From: Triparma columacea
Lineage: Eukaryota > Sar > Bolidophyceae > Parmales > Triparmaceae
NCBI GenBank assembly: GCA_030267965.1
Contig: BRYA01000100.1
Span: 1-64,000, forward strand
Direction: 5' to 3'
Length of the DNA stretch: 64,000 bases
The position numbers were made by a program, and so were the translations under genes. The notes under the pieces are model-generated. The model was given only the letters and a program-made list of their open reading frames with translations. It searched no databases and was not told where the DNA came from. Each line of letters begins with the position of its first letter. The first letter of the stretch is position 1. This document shows, piece by piece, positions 22,101 through 35,951 of the stretch.

Positions 22101-25100
22101 TTGACGACACCATCATTCACAAGGACCAGCTCCACGTTATAGTGTCAGAGGGAGAGAATCTGATGGTGCAGCTGACTGCTAAGGGTATGGGTACCACCCT
22201 TTACTCGCACGAGGACCTCCAGGTCATTGATTTCGGTGCCACCTTCACCAACCAGCAGTGCTCCAAGTACATCACAATTGAGAACAAGGGACGCCGACCA
22301 CAATCGCTCAAGTGGATTAACCAGACTATCAAGGACCGCATGTTATCCCAGGCGGCCAAGAACAAAAAGCAGGACGACTCGAAACCGAAGAAGAAGCCAC
22401 CTTCGCTTGATCCTGTCTTCATCATAAACCCTCCTGAGATCGAGCTACCCCCTAGAACGCATATTCGCTTCCACCTCATAGGCTTCTCCAAACACAAGGG
22501 CGTCTGTTCCGAGCGCTTACTCCTAGAGACCAAGGTCCTCAAGGATAAGCAGGCTCGCATCGTATTCGACACAGAAATCAAAGCAGATTTCATGAATCCC
22601 CTTCTCGACCTCTCTGTCCCAGCCCTTGACTACTCGTACACTTGGGAGAAGGGCGTCCCTATTGAGATCATTACTAAGCCCATGACCATGACGAACCGCA
22701 CGCCTTTGCCCTTGCACTTTGTGCTCAAGGCGCAGGTCCCCTACACAATTGATCTGTGGGAGCATTCTCTTGCCCCCCAGGAATCCGCGACCATTAACGT
22801 TGACTTCGACCCCGGTTACAAGGGCGATCGCCAGTCTCACATTGATGAGTCCGCCCTCACGGCTGTTTACAAGGGTCATCCACAACGCGACAACATCAGC
22901 CTCAAGGGAGAAGTCAACTTTCCCAATCTCGACTTTGAGTACACTGTCATCAACTTTGGATGCGTGCTTAACGACACGACCAAGACTATGCTGGTGAAGG
23001 TTACCAACGTGTCAAAGGTCGATACGGCTTTCTCGTGGTCGTTCGTAGAGGATGGGGATGCTGCGAGGAGCACTGCCACGACCAAGAAGCCGTACATCCC
23101 TGTCAACCAGGTCTTCGACATTCTTCCTATCCGCTCTTACCTTCGCCCGGGCGAATCGGAGGATATCGAGTTCGTCTACTATGGACACAGCAATAGGAGA
23201 TTCAAGGGGCTTACTGTGTGTGAGGTTGAGGGTGGACCTGAGTATGAGATCACCCTTCTCGGCGAGGCCTCCCAAGTCGGATTCAAGCTCGACCGCAGTC
23301 TCGTCGACTTTGGCAAGGTCCTCCATACCAAGTCGGAGGAGCGCGAGTTCAGCATTATCAACACTGGAAAGGTTGCCTTCAATTACACAATCTCAGAAGA
23401 GCTCGTTTCCCGTGCCGACCTCTTTGAGATATCGCACCCTGCTGGAAAGGTCTTCCCTAACGAGAAGCAGAAGATCGTGGTCAAATTCAAGCCTGGCCTC
23501 CCTGAGAAAGTTTACGAAAAGCTCGTTCTCGAGATCGCTCACTTTGATCCTGTTGAATTTCCACTTTATGGGGAGGGTATCTACTGCCAGCTTGGTGTCA
23601 CCCTCCCCCGCGACGAGAACGTCAACCCGTGGGGACTTCCCCTCGCTTCTGGCCTGCCATCCTGGCCCGAGATGCTCGAGGAGGCTAGGTGCAACCTTGT
23701 GGATCCCGACCCCAAGCTTTTCGTTCCCCAGGACGAAACCCTTCCACCTCCTCCCAATGCTACGTCAAACGTGCCGACGAGCCTCGTCCCACCCGTGACT
23801 GCCTCTACCATGGGTGGCACTTCCTCGAGGCCAATGACTGGCATGACAAATCTTTCCTCGCCCGGATCTTCGGTCTACACCGATTCGCGGCCTGGAACTC
23901 GTGGAACCGTCCCTGGCTCCCGACCTGGTTCCTCGGCTGCGAACCAGCCGTTCCCGGTGCTTGACGCTTTCCCTGCCTTTGAGACTGGCGTCCACAACGT
24001 GAAGGAACCCACTCCCCAAGAGATCGAGATGGAGGCCAATCGCCTCATTTTTATGAAGCATTTGACCGGACAGGCAGTGCCTGTCAGTAGGAACAAACCC
24101 TCTGAAAACCCCAACTCGATTACGTCCGCCCCAGCTACAATCTCAGAGGAGAAGAAGGACGATGCCGTCAACCTGGAGAAGCCCTCTACTGCTACATCTA
24201 CTGCATCGTCCAAGAAAAAGAAGGATCCTTTCATCATTGCTCGCCACGTCTCCAACTTTGGTCATGTCATCCTTGGCCAAACGCGCAAGAGGACCTTCAA
24301 GATAACCAATACGTCTGCTCTTGGCCAGCTCTCTTGGGTGTTTGATAAGAACATCCTCGCTGGCACCGGCTTCTCTTTGGAACCGGAGAAGGTCGTTAGG
24401 CTCCCCGAGGGCCAGTCGGTCTCCTTTAATGTTACCTTTTCTGCAAAGAAAAATTTTGCTCTAGGAGAGAGGGAAGTCATCGTCCCCCTTGACGTCAAGA
24501 ATGGCCCTTCGATGATTATTATCCTCCGCGCCATTGTGACTGTCCCTGAGCTCACTGTTTCTCAGGATCACGTAGACTTCGGACCCGTGTGGGTGGGATG
24601 TGTCAAGCGCATGTTCTTGCAGTTGAAGAATGTTTCTCCAGTTAATGCTGACTGGGACTTTAAGAAGGCAATGGGCAACACCAAGGACGAGCTCAACTTT
24701 AAGATAGAACCTCGCGGTGGGTTGCTGGCCCCAGGGCAATGTACGAACGTCTCGATAGAGTTCATCCCTGTGGACGAGAGGCCCCACGCTCTCAAAATCC
24801 CTCTCAAGGTTGCCAGCGGGAACAAAGCCAAGAACATCCTATTGACGGGGATGGGCGAGCAGGTGCACCTCACCCTGTCACCACCCCTTGCAGAGTTTGG
24901 CCCCATACTGCCCAAGACTCCCGGGGGGGCCACCAAGATTATCACCCTCACTAACGAGTCCTCCAAGTCTGTCGAAGTTTACTCTGTCGACTTCGACGAG
25001 AAGTACCTTGCTGAGGAGGAGGTTCTAATGAAGGTTTCTGGGTACGGGGAAGATGGCGTCATGAAATTGCCTGTTAGGGCTCCCGGAGAGCCCCTACCCC

Positions 25101-28100
25101 CTCATATCATGGCCGAATACAACAAGATTGCCGCTAATGAGGAGAAGAAGAGGGCGAAGGAGGAGCGTATAAAGGCCAGGGAAGCCGCCGTTGCTGCCGC
25201 TGTCGAAGCCGGAGAGGATCCGCCCCCTGCCCCTGAGGAGGAGGAAGAGGAGGAGGATGACTGGGGAGATTTTGATAACTCTGGACTGGCTCCTGCGACC
25301 CCCCGCTGGTCACTCCCTCCAACCGCCCGAAGTGAGGGTGACGCTACTGATTACATCGTCGTAGGAGCTCCTTTGACAGGCAAAACGACTATAGCCGGAC
25401 GTCTTTCGAAGCAGTTCTCATACCCCCTTCTTACGGTCGATGAGATAGTGGATCTAGCGGCGTCCAAGAGGTCAGACCTAGGAGTCAAGGTGCGGGCGTC
25501 TTTGGGCAAGAGCACAGAGTTCGAGGCCAAGTCTTTGAAGACTAAGGTTGCTGAGCTCGAGTCTAAGATCGCTGCAGAGGCTGAGGAAAAGGCGGCCGCC
25601 GCAGCAGGAAAGAAGGGGAAGAAGGGTGCGGTTGAGGAGGATGCTGAACCGTCTGCTGCTGAGTTGGAGCTCAGTGCACTCAAGAACCCCTCTGGCCCTG
25701 ACAGTGCCCTTCTTGAGGAGGTCATCAGGTGGAGAATTGAGGCTGAGGATTGCGGTTTTGGATCCATCATCGATGGCCTCGACAGCCAGTACCTCCCAGT
25801 CCAGGAAGTTGCTGCTATTTTGAAGAAGATTATTCCCGACGCTACCCTCGTCGAGTTCACATATGACGAGGAGGGTTATTCCAAGAAGATGGAGGCTCTG
25901 TTCCTTGAGGCCACCGAAGATATCGGGGAGCTCGAGGAGGAGTATGCTGAGCTCCCTCTTGAGGAACCGACCATTCCTGAACATGATGGTGGCGAGGAGG
26001 GTGAGGCATCGCCGGTCGATGTGACAGCCACCCCCGCCAAGCCGAAGGCCAAGGTTGCTCCCCCCATGACCCCCATGACCAACATGACTGAGCTTCCTGT
26101 TAGCGACGATGATATTGAGAACTTTGTTGAACTCGACGACATGGACCTTTTCATGCTCACTGAGCAAGCCAAGAGGCACTACTGGGCGAGCAGGGAGGCC
26201 AACAGGGCTTGGCGCTACAAACGTGCCCTGGACTTAGTCACGAGACTCAAGGGCGTCTGGACCACTGAGGGTGGTGTGCTAGGTGGTGTCGAGCAGGAGA
26301 AGGAGCCTGTTGATGGAGAGGAGAAAGCCGCAGAGGAAGCCAAGACTGAGGCTAAGGCTGACGGTGAGGGTGCCGAAGAGAAAGTTCCTGCTGAGGAGAA
26401 GGCAACTGCACCCGTCGTGACATTCTTTTCCTACAAGGCAGATGCTGAACTTTTCAAGCCCATGTTTAAGATGGAAGAAGTTCCCACTGAGGACGCTGTG
26501 GTAGATTCCGAAGAGAAGAAGGAGGTCGCTGAGGACGAAAAGAAGGTCGAGGAGACTGAGGCCCCTTCCGAGGTCGGAGGAGAAAAGGAGGCGACTGAAT
26601 TGGCGCCTTCAGAGGAACCTCAGGCCCCCACTGTCAAGGGTCTGCTTGAGTTTGTTCAAGCTGAGCCCGCCTGCACAATCGATTCCACCTTTGGCGATTT
26701 CATGCAGGCCATCCCTAAGCCTACCGTTGAGCCCCCTGTGCCCGGGTCTCTTCTCATCCCCCACCCTACGGTCCGACAGGTTGTCAGGAGGCCCTACCCT
26801 CGAATGGAGCTTACTCCCATCTTTAGTGAGAAAATGGGATTCGAAATTCTACCTTTCGTCGAAGAGGGTGCTGAAGATCCTAATGCTGCCCCTCCCGCTG
26901 ATGGGGCTGAACCCACCAACGCCTCGGCCGTGAGAGAGGGCAGGTGGATCGTGGAGGCCAACTCATCTGTGAAGTTTGTGGTCAAATTCCATTCAGAGGA
27001 AATCTTCAGGCTCGACTCTGCGCTCAACTTTGAGGTTGTTGGAGGAGGAGTAAGGCCCTTCTTGTTGTCTTGCGTTGGGCACTGCGAGGTCCCCACCATC
27101 AACAGCGACCCCAGGAATGTCTTCATGAACAGAATAAAGACGAGGCCCCTTGAAGCTCCACCTGTTTCCAAGAAGTTTGTTCTGTCGAGGGAAGTTTTCG
27201 AATTCGGGCCGCTTCTCAGCTGGAAGGAGTCCTCTCTTAAGGAGCCTGTGGCAGAGGACGCTGACGAAAAGGCTCAACTTGCTGTGTCAACCACCCTCGA
27301 GACAAACAGCGAGAACTTCCGCATTTCGAATAATGGTTCTTTCCCCGCTGTCGTGGACTTCTTCTTCGAGTCCTCGAGAGCCAGTGAACCTCACCCCGCG
27401 AAGGATCTTTTCACTGTCGACCCCCCTCACCTGGAACTTGACATCGGTGACACCGCCGACGTCAGGGTCTGGTGCTTCCCTAAGGAGGTTGGCACTCTAT
27501 TCGAGGACTCGCTCGTCGCGACTCTCAAGGACTCCCCTTTCGAGACAAAGTTTGACGTCTCCTCTCTCGGTGCTGCGCCAGTTGTGGAGCTGACGGGCGA
27601 CTGGACCAATGAGGCTGAACTTTTGGAGACCCGCGCCGAGCAGCTTCTTCCTCCTCCTGCCGAACCTACCGTGGACGAGGAGGGCAATGAAGTGCCTCCT
27701 CCTGCCGTTGACCCTGAAGTTCAGAAGGAGGCCGATGAGCTTCTCGAGAAGGCGAAGGCCATTAGGGCCGAGCCTCTCATTGACTTCGATAGGCTCCTAC
27801 TCAACAGGTCCGAAGAGAAGGACTTCGTTGTAACCAACGGCGGCGTCGTTCCTCTTGTTTGGAAGCTTGACGCTTCCGACTTTGACTCCTTGGAAGAGTT
27901 CAGGGTTTCTCCCATGGAGGGGTCCCTCATGCCTGGGGAGGACGTGCGTGTTGTCATTGGTTTCTCTGCCATCGAGGAAAAGGAGCTTAATCCTTCCGTG
28001 ACAGTCCACTGGAGTGACGCTGAGGGTGGCTTCGAGTCCGAGCAGGCCGACCGCATGTATTCTTCTACGATTTCCATCAAGGCTGAGTCCTACAGCATCA

Positions 28101-31100
28101 AGGCTGTCGCATTCGAAGAGGATGACGAGTCCAATGATGGTGTGGTCGACTTTGACAAGCTTCGCGTTGGAGACACCGCTAGCCATAAGTTCAGCCTTAG
28201 GAACAGAGGCAAGTACGAGATCTCTTACGACTTCAGTTTCAGGCGACCTGGCGTTGCACACCTCTTCAAAATTGAGCCCTCTAACGGCACGATAGAGCCT
28301 GGTGCTGCTGCTGAAGTTACCTTGACATTTACCTCACTCGAGGAAGTATCCCTCAAGAACAATAGGGATATTAAGTGTGTTATATCTGAACCGCACACTG
28401 GGGAGGCTGTCGAGAACTTCACCGTTTCAGTCTCGGTGACTTCGCATTTCTCTCGCCTCCGCCTCCAGCCGGCTCGTGGACTCAACTTCGGGGCCATCAA
28501 GTACAACGAGGAGCCCAAGACGAGGCGGTTTGAGCTCAAGAATGAGGGCCTGTTTGAATACACTTTCACCGTCACTGGTCAGGACGTTGACGAAGCAAGC
28601 ATGGGTAGCATTGTTGCCGCCACCCCGGAGGGCCTGAGGAAGGAAGGCGCCACACCCGGTGGTCCTGTTTCTGAGGCTGAAAAGGAGGTTGGTCAGTTTG
28701 TCGTCACTCCTTCGGGTGGTGTTCTCCAGCCCGGACAATCAGTGGGGATTGAGGTCAAATTCATCCCTAAGGGCAGCTCTGTTTATAGGGAGGATCTCAA
28801 GATTCTCATCAGCGGCTGCGACGAGGCTGACAACAACGTAGTCAACGCATCCATGTATGAGTGCATCGGCGAGTCTTGCTTTCCTGGGGTTGTCATCAAT
28901 GACTTCAGGAGCATCTTCGAGGAGCAGACCGTCATTGGCAGCATGTCGGAGCTCGGAGAGGTCGGAGCGAACAATAAGAGCACCTCCAAGACGGCCGGTA
29001 ACAGCAATGCCATCGGGAAGGCTGTTTTTGCCGAGGAGGACGTCCTCTTCAACTACGGGAACGTCATTAGCAGCACGACTGAGGCTGACAAGGGTACAGT
29101 GGAGAAATTCAGGATTACCAACCCGACGAAGGTGAACTCTATTGTCTCGTTTGAGCTGGCGAGCAGCAGCGGCGGAGAGGCGACGGATGTAGACTGCTTC
29201 ACCATCCAGCCAAGCAGCTGGGACATTCCCGCTCACGAGTACCGTTACGTATCTGTGTACTTCCGCCCCAAGGAAATGAAGGCGTACCGCTGCAGCTTCT
29301 CGGCCAACGTTGCGGACTCCCACGAATCTCAGGAGAAACCTGATGGCTCCACTGGGTCCAAGATAGCCTTTGACCTCACTGGAGCTGGAACGCTTCCCTG
29401 CGTCAACGTCACCCTTCCGTCTACCGCTAACGAAGAGGGCCAGCTCCTCATGCCTTTTGGGAGTGTCGAGCTTGGAAAGTCCAGGTCCCTCCCAATTCAC
29501 CTCAGCAACGACGGGGTGGTTCCTGTCACGGTCCTTTTTGAGATGGCCGATAGCGAGTGCTTCTCGTTTTCTAAGGCAAATGGTAGCGAGACTATGGAAC
29601 CCGGCGAAGAGAGGCAGCTCCAGGTGTTCTTCAAGCCAAAGGCGGTTGATGCCGAAGAGCAGAGCTCTTCCATCATGATGAGGGTGATGCACAACAGCTT
29701 TGAGACTCAAACCCTCAAGCTCACAGGCGCCTGCTTCTCGAATGACGCCATCATTCAGGACATTGAAGGCGATGAGCTCACATTCGATGAGGTTGACCTC
29801 AACAGCTCTGATCCTTTGAGCCATATTGCTTTCTCGATCCGTTCTCAGGTCGACGTGCCCCTTAAGTTTGAATTCAAGCCTCATGAGCACTTCAAGTTTG
29901 TGCCCTCGACTGGTCACCTTCCTCCGAACTCCGTCAAGGACGTCGTGGCGAAGTTCTTCACTGGCGGAGAGAACAAGACTTACAAGGCTGAGAGCATCGA
30001 GTTTTCGACCACCAAGATTGAGTACAGTGTTGGGGAGGGTGATGAAAAGGTCATTGTCGAGCCCTCTATCGTTGGTTGGGATGACAGCATGAAAGAAGTC
30101 AGGTCAGCGACCGAAGAAGAGGCCGCTGAGATTGCTAAGAACGCCGAAGCTGGGGATGAAGCTTCCCCTCTTTCCTTCAAGGTTGTTGACATTGTTGACG
30201 GGGTCCAGATGATTGAGGTCGGATCTCCTGAGCCGGAAAGCACTGTAACTGGGGAGCCTCAAATCCAGCCTCTGAAGTGCACTGGCGTCGCTGATACTAC
30301 CAAGTTCGAGTGCGAGACTCGCTCTGTCATGTTCAAGTCCACGGCCATGTTCCAGAAGAGAATCCACAGGTTCACGGTCAGCAATAAGGGGGACACTCAG
30401 TTGAGCTACAACTGGGCGCTAGAGAATGTGCCGGAAAGGCGCCGCCCTGCCGACGCGCCCCCTCCCGCCCATCCCCCTGTTCCTTGTCCTTACACGATTG
30501 AGCCAAGTGAGGGTGCAATTCCTGCCCAAAGCGACCAGCAGTTCGTGGTTACCTTCGCTCCTGTCGAGGTCGACGACTTTTGCTACCTCGCCAGGTGCAA
30601 CATGCCTTCCCTCGTCAAGACCGAGGAAGGACCCAACGAACTCGTCGTGAGTGTTCGAGGCAAATCCAACAGGCCCATTGTTCACGTTGAGCTTGGCGAC
30701 CAAAACGACTACTTGTCCCGTCGCCAGAACAACCTCCGCAACGAGCTTGGGCTGTTCGGGCAGATTGAAGCCTCTTCTGTGAGGGTCGTCGAGATGGAGA
30801 GCAGGGGCACCAGGGTCAGGAACACCAAGCGTTTCCATGTCATCAACCCCACCTCCAACAACTACAACTTCTCTTGGACGCCTCAGGGTAACCCGAGCCC
30901 TGCGTGGAGGTGCGTTACGAGCAAGGGTATGATTCTCGCTGGCAAGAGGGGAGAGATGGTCTTCGAATACACCCCTGATGATGTCGGCGTCGCTGAGTCC
31001 TTCTTTAAGTTCACGATCCAGGGTACCTCCGTTGATGAGATCTTCCTATTCGCTGGGAACGTTGTGGAGCCGGTCGTGGCTTTCGATCGCCAGAGGCTCG

Positions 31101-34100
31101 ACTTTGGGGCCCAGCTCTTGGGTGGGCTCTGCACCGACATTGTCCACATCGTCAACGACGAGAACCTGCCTTTCAGCTTCAACTTCGATGCCATGAGCAT
31201 GGGTGGTGCTGGGGACGTCTTCCCAGGGTTCAAGCGCCCGGTGCTTGAGATTTTGCCGATGAGCGGGCTCGTGCCTCCCAACGGTAGAATCCCCATTACC
31301 ATCAACTTCTCCCCCGCCGAGGAGAAGTTCCACAACTACAACTTGGTGTGCAATATCAGGAAGAAGCCCCATAACCTCAACCTCAACTTGAAGGGAGAGG
31401 GCTATGCTGTTCACAGCAAGCTCATGCTGACGGAGGAGAGCGGCGGGGATGATGGAGACGGTGAGAGGGAGATGATCGACAAGAGAAGAGGAGTTAACTT
31501 CGTCGACTTTGGCAACGTTCACTTGAACGAGAAGCTCGTGAAGAAGCTGAGTGTCAGCAACACGGGCAAGTTCAACGTGGATTACAGTTGGAGCAAGAAC
31601 AAGAACAACCCGATGTTGCAGATCTTGGGTGGCAAGAGCCACGGCAGTTTGAAGAAGGGGGAGAGGCTCGAGTTCACGTTGGAGTTCTCGCCTGTCACAG
31701 AGACTCTCCTGGATGGCATCGAGCTAGTGTGCACGATTGCCGGAAGGTACGACTACGTCTTCCAGATTGGTGGCAGCGGTGTTAGGCCAAACCTGCACTT
31801 CAGCTTCACTCAATTCAACTTCGGGGCCAGGTTCATCACCGCCCCAGGGGCCGCCCTCGAGCCTGCGGAGAGTATCCTTCTGGTAACCAACAGGGACGTC
31901 GAGAACAGCTTGAGCATCGACTGTGCCTTTGTCAACCAGAGGGCTCTAAGTATCGAGAGCAAGCCGACTGTCCTTGAGCCTGGAGAGGCTATCGAGATCC
32001 CATTCCTCTTTGCTCCCAGGGAGATGAAGGACTATGAGTTCCAGGTGCCTTTCTTGGTGAATGGAACGAGTAAGCAGATGGTGGCCGTCAGTGGCAAGGG
32101 CGTTTACGCCAGGCTTGAGCTGGCTGACCTGCATCAGAGTCACGTCCAGTTCGGCAACATAGTCGAGGGCACCTCCGTAAGTCGCAACGTCAAGGTTGTG
32201 AACAGGAGCGCCGCGACCATGACCTTCAGCATTTTGGACGAGGATAAGGTTGGGTTCGGGAAGAAGAAGCTCGAGTACAATGACATCATGTACTTTCCTG
32301 CTGGCCCTGTCACCCTTGGTCCCCACGAAAGCACCGTGATCAACCTGACCTTCAGTCCTGTGAAGAGGCTGATGCAGTTCACGGAGGAGTTGCTCGTGAG
32401 GTACGCTGGAGAGACTAGAAAGTTGTTGAGCATGAGCGGTGGAGCTACAGGATTCGAGGTGATGCTTGAGACCGACGCCTTGCCCTTTGGTGTTGTCATG
32501 GCTGGTAGCAAGAGAATCAGGAAGCTGAACTTCGAGAACAGCGGCGACATGCCTGCGAGGTGCAAGTGGCTTGAGGGAACCTTTGGGGAGGACTTCAGCA
32601 TCACCCCGCTGGACGTGAATGTTCCCCCGAACAGTGAGTTTGCATTCGATGTAGCCTTCCACCCCACGTACATGAGTGACGACATCAGGCAGGAGGGAAT
32701 CAAGCTTTTAGTTGACGGGAGCGATCCTTTGACGCTGACCTGCTCCGGTGGCTGCGTCCCTCAGCCTGATGATACCATCAAGACTCTGAGCTTCAAGAGC
32801 AGTGCGAGGAAGGCATTTGAACAGACCGTCTCCCTCAGCAACCCGACCGACAAGGTTTGGGTGCTCACGCCTGTCATGAAGGGTATCCACTGGTTCGGCA
32901 TGGACGAGATCAGTGTCCCCGGCAAAGGAAGCGTGGACTACAAGGTCACTTATTTCCCTCTCAGCATGACTGTTGGGGAGGAGGCTCCTTCCACTGACGA
33001 GGTAGAGGGAGGGGCGGAGGCTCAGGGGGAAGAAGGGGCGTTGAGAAAAGAGGCGAAACACAAGGGAAGCCTCTTCTTCTCGCTGCCCAACGGCAGCGCT
33101 TTGCTGTACCACCTCGAGGGAGAGGCCGGCGAGCCTGAGCCCGAGGGCAGGGTCGGTGAGAAGACTCCAGCCAAGAGCATGCTCACGATTCCTCTGCCTG
33201 TGAAGAACTGGCTGAGACACCCCCAGAAGTTCAAGGTCGACATTACGCTGGCTGACGAAGCCGAGGGATCTTCCACGTTCCTCGAAGGCGCCAACCAGAT
33301 TGATGTGCCGAGCATGGCGACTAGGGACTATCCGCTTCGCTTCTTCAGCTACAAGGAGGGCACTAGGGCCGCCATTATCAAGTTCACCAACGTCGAGACT
33401 GGGGAGTATCTTTTCCACGAAGTCGGGGTTGAGGTGGGGGCGGCGGAGGTGCAGGAGCTGTTCAAGCTTGAGGCACCCGTAAGGCAGGTCGCCAAGAGGA
33501 TATTGTCGATTGACAACCCTCTTGGCGCGGACAAGGAGATTAACTTCAAGGATGACTGGTGGAAGTGCGATAATGAGTTCGTGAGGTTGAGACAGATTGG
33601 GGAGATGGCTGGAAACAAGGAGGGCACATTCGAGATTGAGTATCGTCCCCTCGTGCCCACCGCGAGCGTAGAGAAGGCCAGCCTGAGCTTCGAGATTGAG
33701 GAGCTTGGGCTGTACAAGTACGATCTGGAGTTGACCGCCATGCCCCCGAGCGCGGCCTACCAGCTTAGGTTCGAGTGTCCCCTAGGAGGGAAGCAGACTG
33801 AAACGTTCACCTTCAAGGCGTTCAACAGGGTTGGTGGAAACTTCGACAGTGTGGTGGAGAAGCCTCAGTTCTTCGACGTGGAGAAGCAGATCAAGGTGGA
33901 CGCTTGCGAGGACGTATGGGAAGGACAGAATGTGAGGCTGCAGGTGTCCTTCGAGCCCAGCAGCATCGGGGAGGTCAGGGATGTCTTGAAGGTCCAGAGC
34001 AAGGACTTTGGGGAGTACAGCTGTACTTTGGTTGGGGTCTGCAAGCCCCAACTTCCCCAGGGGCCCTTCGAGCTCGCGGACGGAGGGACCAAAGACATCG

Positions 34101-34351
34101 AGTTCAGGAACGTTTTCGACAGTGCAATGGACTTCAACTTTGTGTGCGACGACCCGAGGTTTACGGTGAATGCTGGCGTGGTAAACATTCCAGCCAGGGG
34201 AAGCAAGGGCGTGCAGGTCAAGTACGTCAAGGGAGATGCCGGGGAGGAGGGAAGGAGAGGACCTGAGAAGGTCAGCGCCAAGCTGAGCGTGAGGTGCGAG
34301 GGCAGGGAGGACGTGCCCGCATGGATCTATTACTTGAATGGAGAAATTTAA
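19105..34351 (+). CDS. HYDIN: HYDIN, axonemal central-pair protein
   Basis: Five exons: 19105-19197, 19281-19407, 19502-19746, 19838-21301 and 21377-34351, about 4,967 aa (human HYDIN is about 5,100). It is built of dozens of ASH/MSP-type Ig-like repeats, recognisable by recurring endings such as NTGK(V/F)xFxY, FSxxPxxGxLxPGxxxxxxVxF and LxGxG. A nucleotide-binding insert (about 1965-2200) has an intact P-loop GAPLTGKTT, followed by the VDEIVD and Lys/Glu-rich helices of the known HYDIN adenylate-kinase-like domain. HYDIN forms the C2b projection of the ciliary central pair, so the organism makes motile flagella. Intron 21302-21376 is 75 nt, a multiple of three with no stop, and could be mistaken for coding. 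The start ATG is uncertain. Confidence 0.95.
21302..21376 (+). other. Stopless in-frame intron of HYDIN
   Basis: GTGAGA at 21302, a CACTAAC branch motif and CCCTGCAG ending at 21376 mark an intron of exactly 25 codons without a stop. Removing it joins DGAFVK directly to REFSLEPSSG, which restores a normal ASH repeat. Confidence 0.8.
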
Positions 34352-34592
34352 GTCAGAGGATTGATTTAAGTCGAGGGCGTGGAGGGCGACTCGACTTATG
34401 ATTAGAATAATAATAGTACAATAGTACAATAGATATCAAACTCAGGATTTTTTTAGGGAAGTTCTTGCTGTTCGTGTTCAGACGAAGAAAAACATCATGT
34501 CTTGTATTTTCTTGTCCTGAACACGGTGGTCATGCGACTACGGGGAAAGCTTCAATAAATAGACCAAGTTTTAATTTTCAAAGGGGCTGTAA

Positions 34593-35414
34593 TTAGACGT
34601 TTGAGGCGACGTTGTCTTTGTTTGCAGAGGGTGAGTCGGTGGCATTCTTGTTGCTCCTGAAGGAGCTGGTTAGGGTTCCCAGTAGGCTGCTCTTCCTCGG
34701 GCCCGGGTTGCTTCTATCGGAGTCGGTCAGGTTGCTGTTATTGGCTGCGGATTTGGATGCTGCCATCCTTGTATAGGGAATGCCCTCCTCGGGGGGCACA
34801 TTAAGGGAATGTTGGTGGTCGTTTAAGGTTTGGCGGTTTCCCAGTGATTTCTTCATCTCCTTGTTACTAAGGTACCTCTGACTCTTGCTCAGGTAGAACT
34901 TATTGGCGGCCCTCTTCATGAGAAAGCCTACCACACAGATTCCGCCTATTCCGCATACAAGCATGAAGATGGCCTCGGTGCTGTGGAACTTGTAGAAGCC
35001 CATCAGGGAAATGGACATAAAGAAGGCGAAAATTCCGCAGCAGAAGAGGAAGAGGACAAACTTGTACTCCCCCCTCACGGCCTTGACGCTCTTCTCGACG
35101 CTGTCATCTGCTCCCCTAAGTGCAAGGCGGACAGAGTAGAGGGAGGCAAAGGTTGCTGCACAAAGGGTGATTAGGTTGAGGGCGACACAGAGGGTGGAAG
35201 ATATTGTGAAGAACGTTCTGAAGAGGAGGCGCTCGTCGCTCTCTTCGTTCTCCAGGGACATGGCAAGACCACTGAAGGCGAATCCTGCAAGCACTGCGGA
35301 ACTTGTGGAGATTGTGTTGAGGGCAGCGTTGTAGAACTGCAGCTCCTTCTCGAGAATTTCATTCTTCTTTAGGCGCACATGCGTGTCCAGGTCGAGATTC
35401 TGGAGAGTAAGCAT
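34593..35414 (-). CDS. Four-helix membrane protein, weakly Orai-like
   Basis: A single exon of 273 aa. Residues 1-30 are a charged helix. Membrane helices lie at about 38-54 (SSAVLAGFAFSGLAMSL), 70-95, 122-142 and 148-168. A basic, Ser/Asn-rich cytosolic tail follows. The first helix after a cytosolic amphipathic segment (LQFYNAALNTISTSSAVLAGF) recalls the TM1 region of Orai calcium channels, and the four-helix plan fits. However, the selectivity-filter Glu expected about eight residues after the Gly is not there (a Met lies in that place). I therefore call it a tetraspan protein with Orai-like features, not a proven channel. Its 3' end faces HYDIN with 241 bases between. Confidence 0.55.
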   Translation of the reverse strand: MLTLQNLDLDTHVRLKKNEILEKELQFYNAALNTISTSSAVLAGFAFSGLAMSLENEESDERLLFRTFFTISSTLCVALNLITLCAATFASLYSVRLALRGADDSVEKSVKAVRGEYKFVLFLFCCGIFAFFMSISLMGFYKFHSTEAIFMLVCGIGGICVVGFLMKRAANKFYLSKSQRYLSNKEMKKSLGNRQTLNDHQHSLNVPPEEGIPYTRMAASKSAANNSNLTDSDRSNPGPRKSSLLGTLTSSFRSNKNATDSPSANKDNVASNV

Positions 35415-35951
35415 ATCAGGGGAGGGTGGGGGTGGGGGGGCACGAGGAGTAGGTTGAGATTATTGGATGAGATGAATTAAATGCCGGAAGAGGAAGCGTT
35501 ATGGGAAGGTTGGGTTGCAGGAGGGGCGGGGCTAGTACTATGATGTACTATGGGGGTGGTTTGTCGTTGGTTTTCAGATGCAAAATTTTGTCATGGTTGC
35601 ACGATGCAACAAATTGAGGAGAAAAAGGAAGGAGGAATCCAGTTCTCCTTTGCAAGTTTTGAAGTCTTTAAATCCGTTTATTCTCACAAAGCGCCGTATA
35701 ATCGGAGTATATTATATTCCATTTGTATAATTTGACCTACACATTCGAGATTAACAAGGTAAGGAGGTTAAAAACTGCCTTCCCTTGGGCGAGGGTGGGG
35801 GAAGTGGGGAACTGTATTTTTCATTCTTTTACATCATCAAACACACACGTACATCGTTACTTACGCCCCCCCCCCCCCCCACACACACACACACACCTGA
35901 ACTACCTTCTTACCGCAACTCAGCAGTCCACCTCTCTGTGGCCGAAGAAAG
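35415..35951. other. Gene-free stretch with C-run and (AC)n microsatellite
   Basis: 537 bases between divergent genes. It holds a poly-C run followed by (AC)n at about 35867-35896 and otherwise nothing gene-like. The promoters of the tetraspan gene and the beta-helix/GCC gene are presumably here. Confidence 0.5.

Noticed and set aside
28739..29917. 392-aa minus-strand open frame inside HYDIN
   Set aside because: It is the antisense shadow of a long GC-rich coding exon, like the other minus-strand frames between 20213 and 34281. No domain is recognisable.
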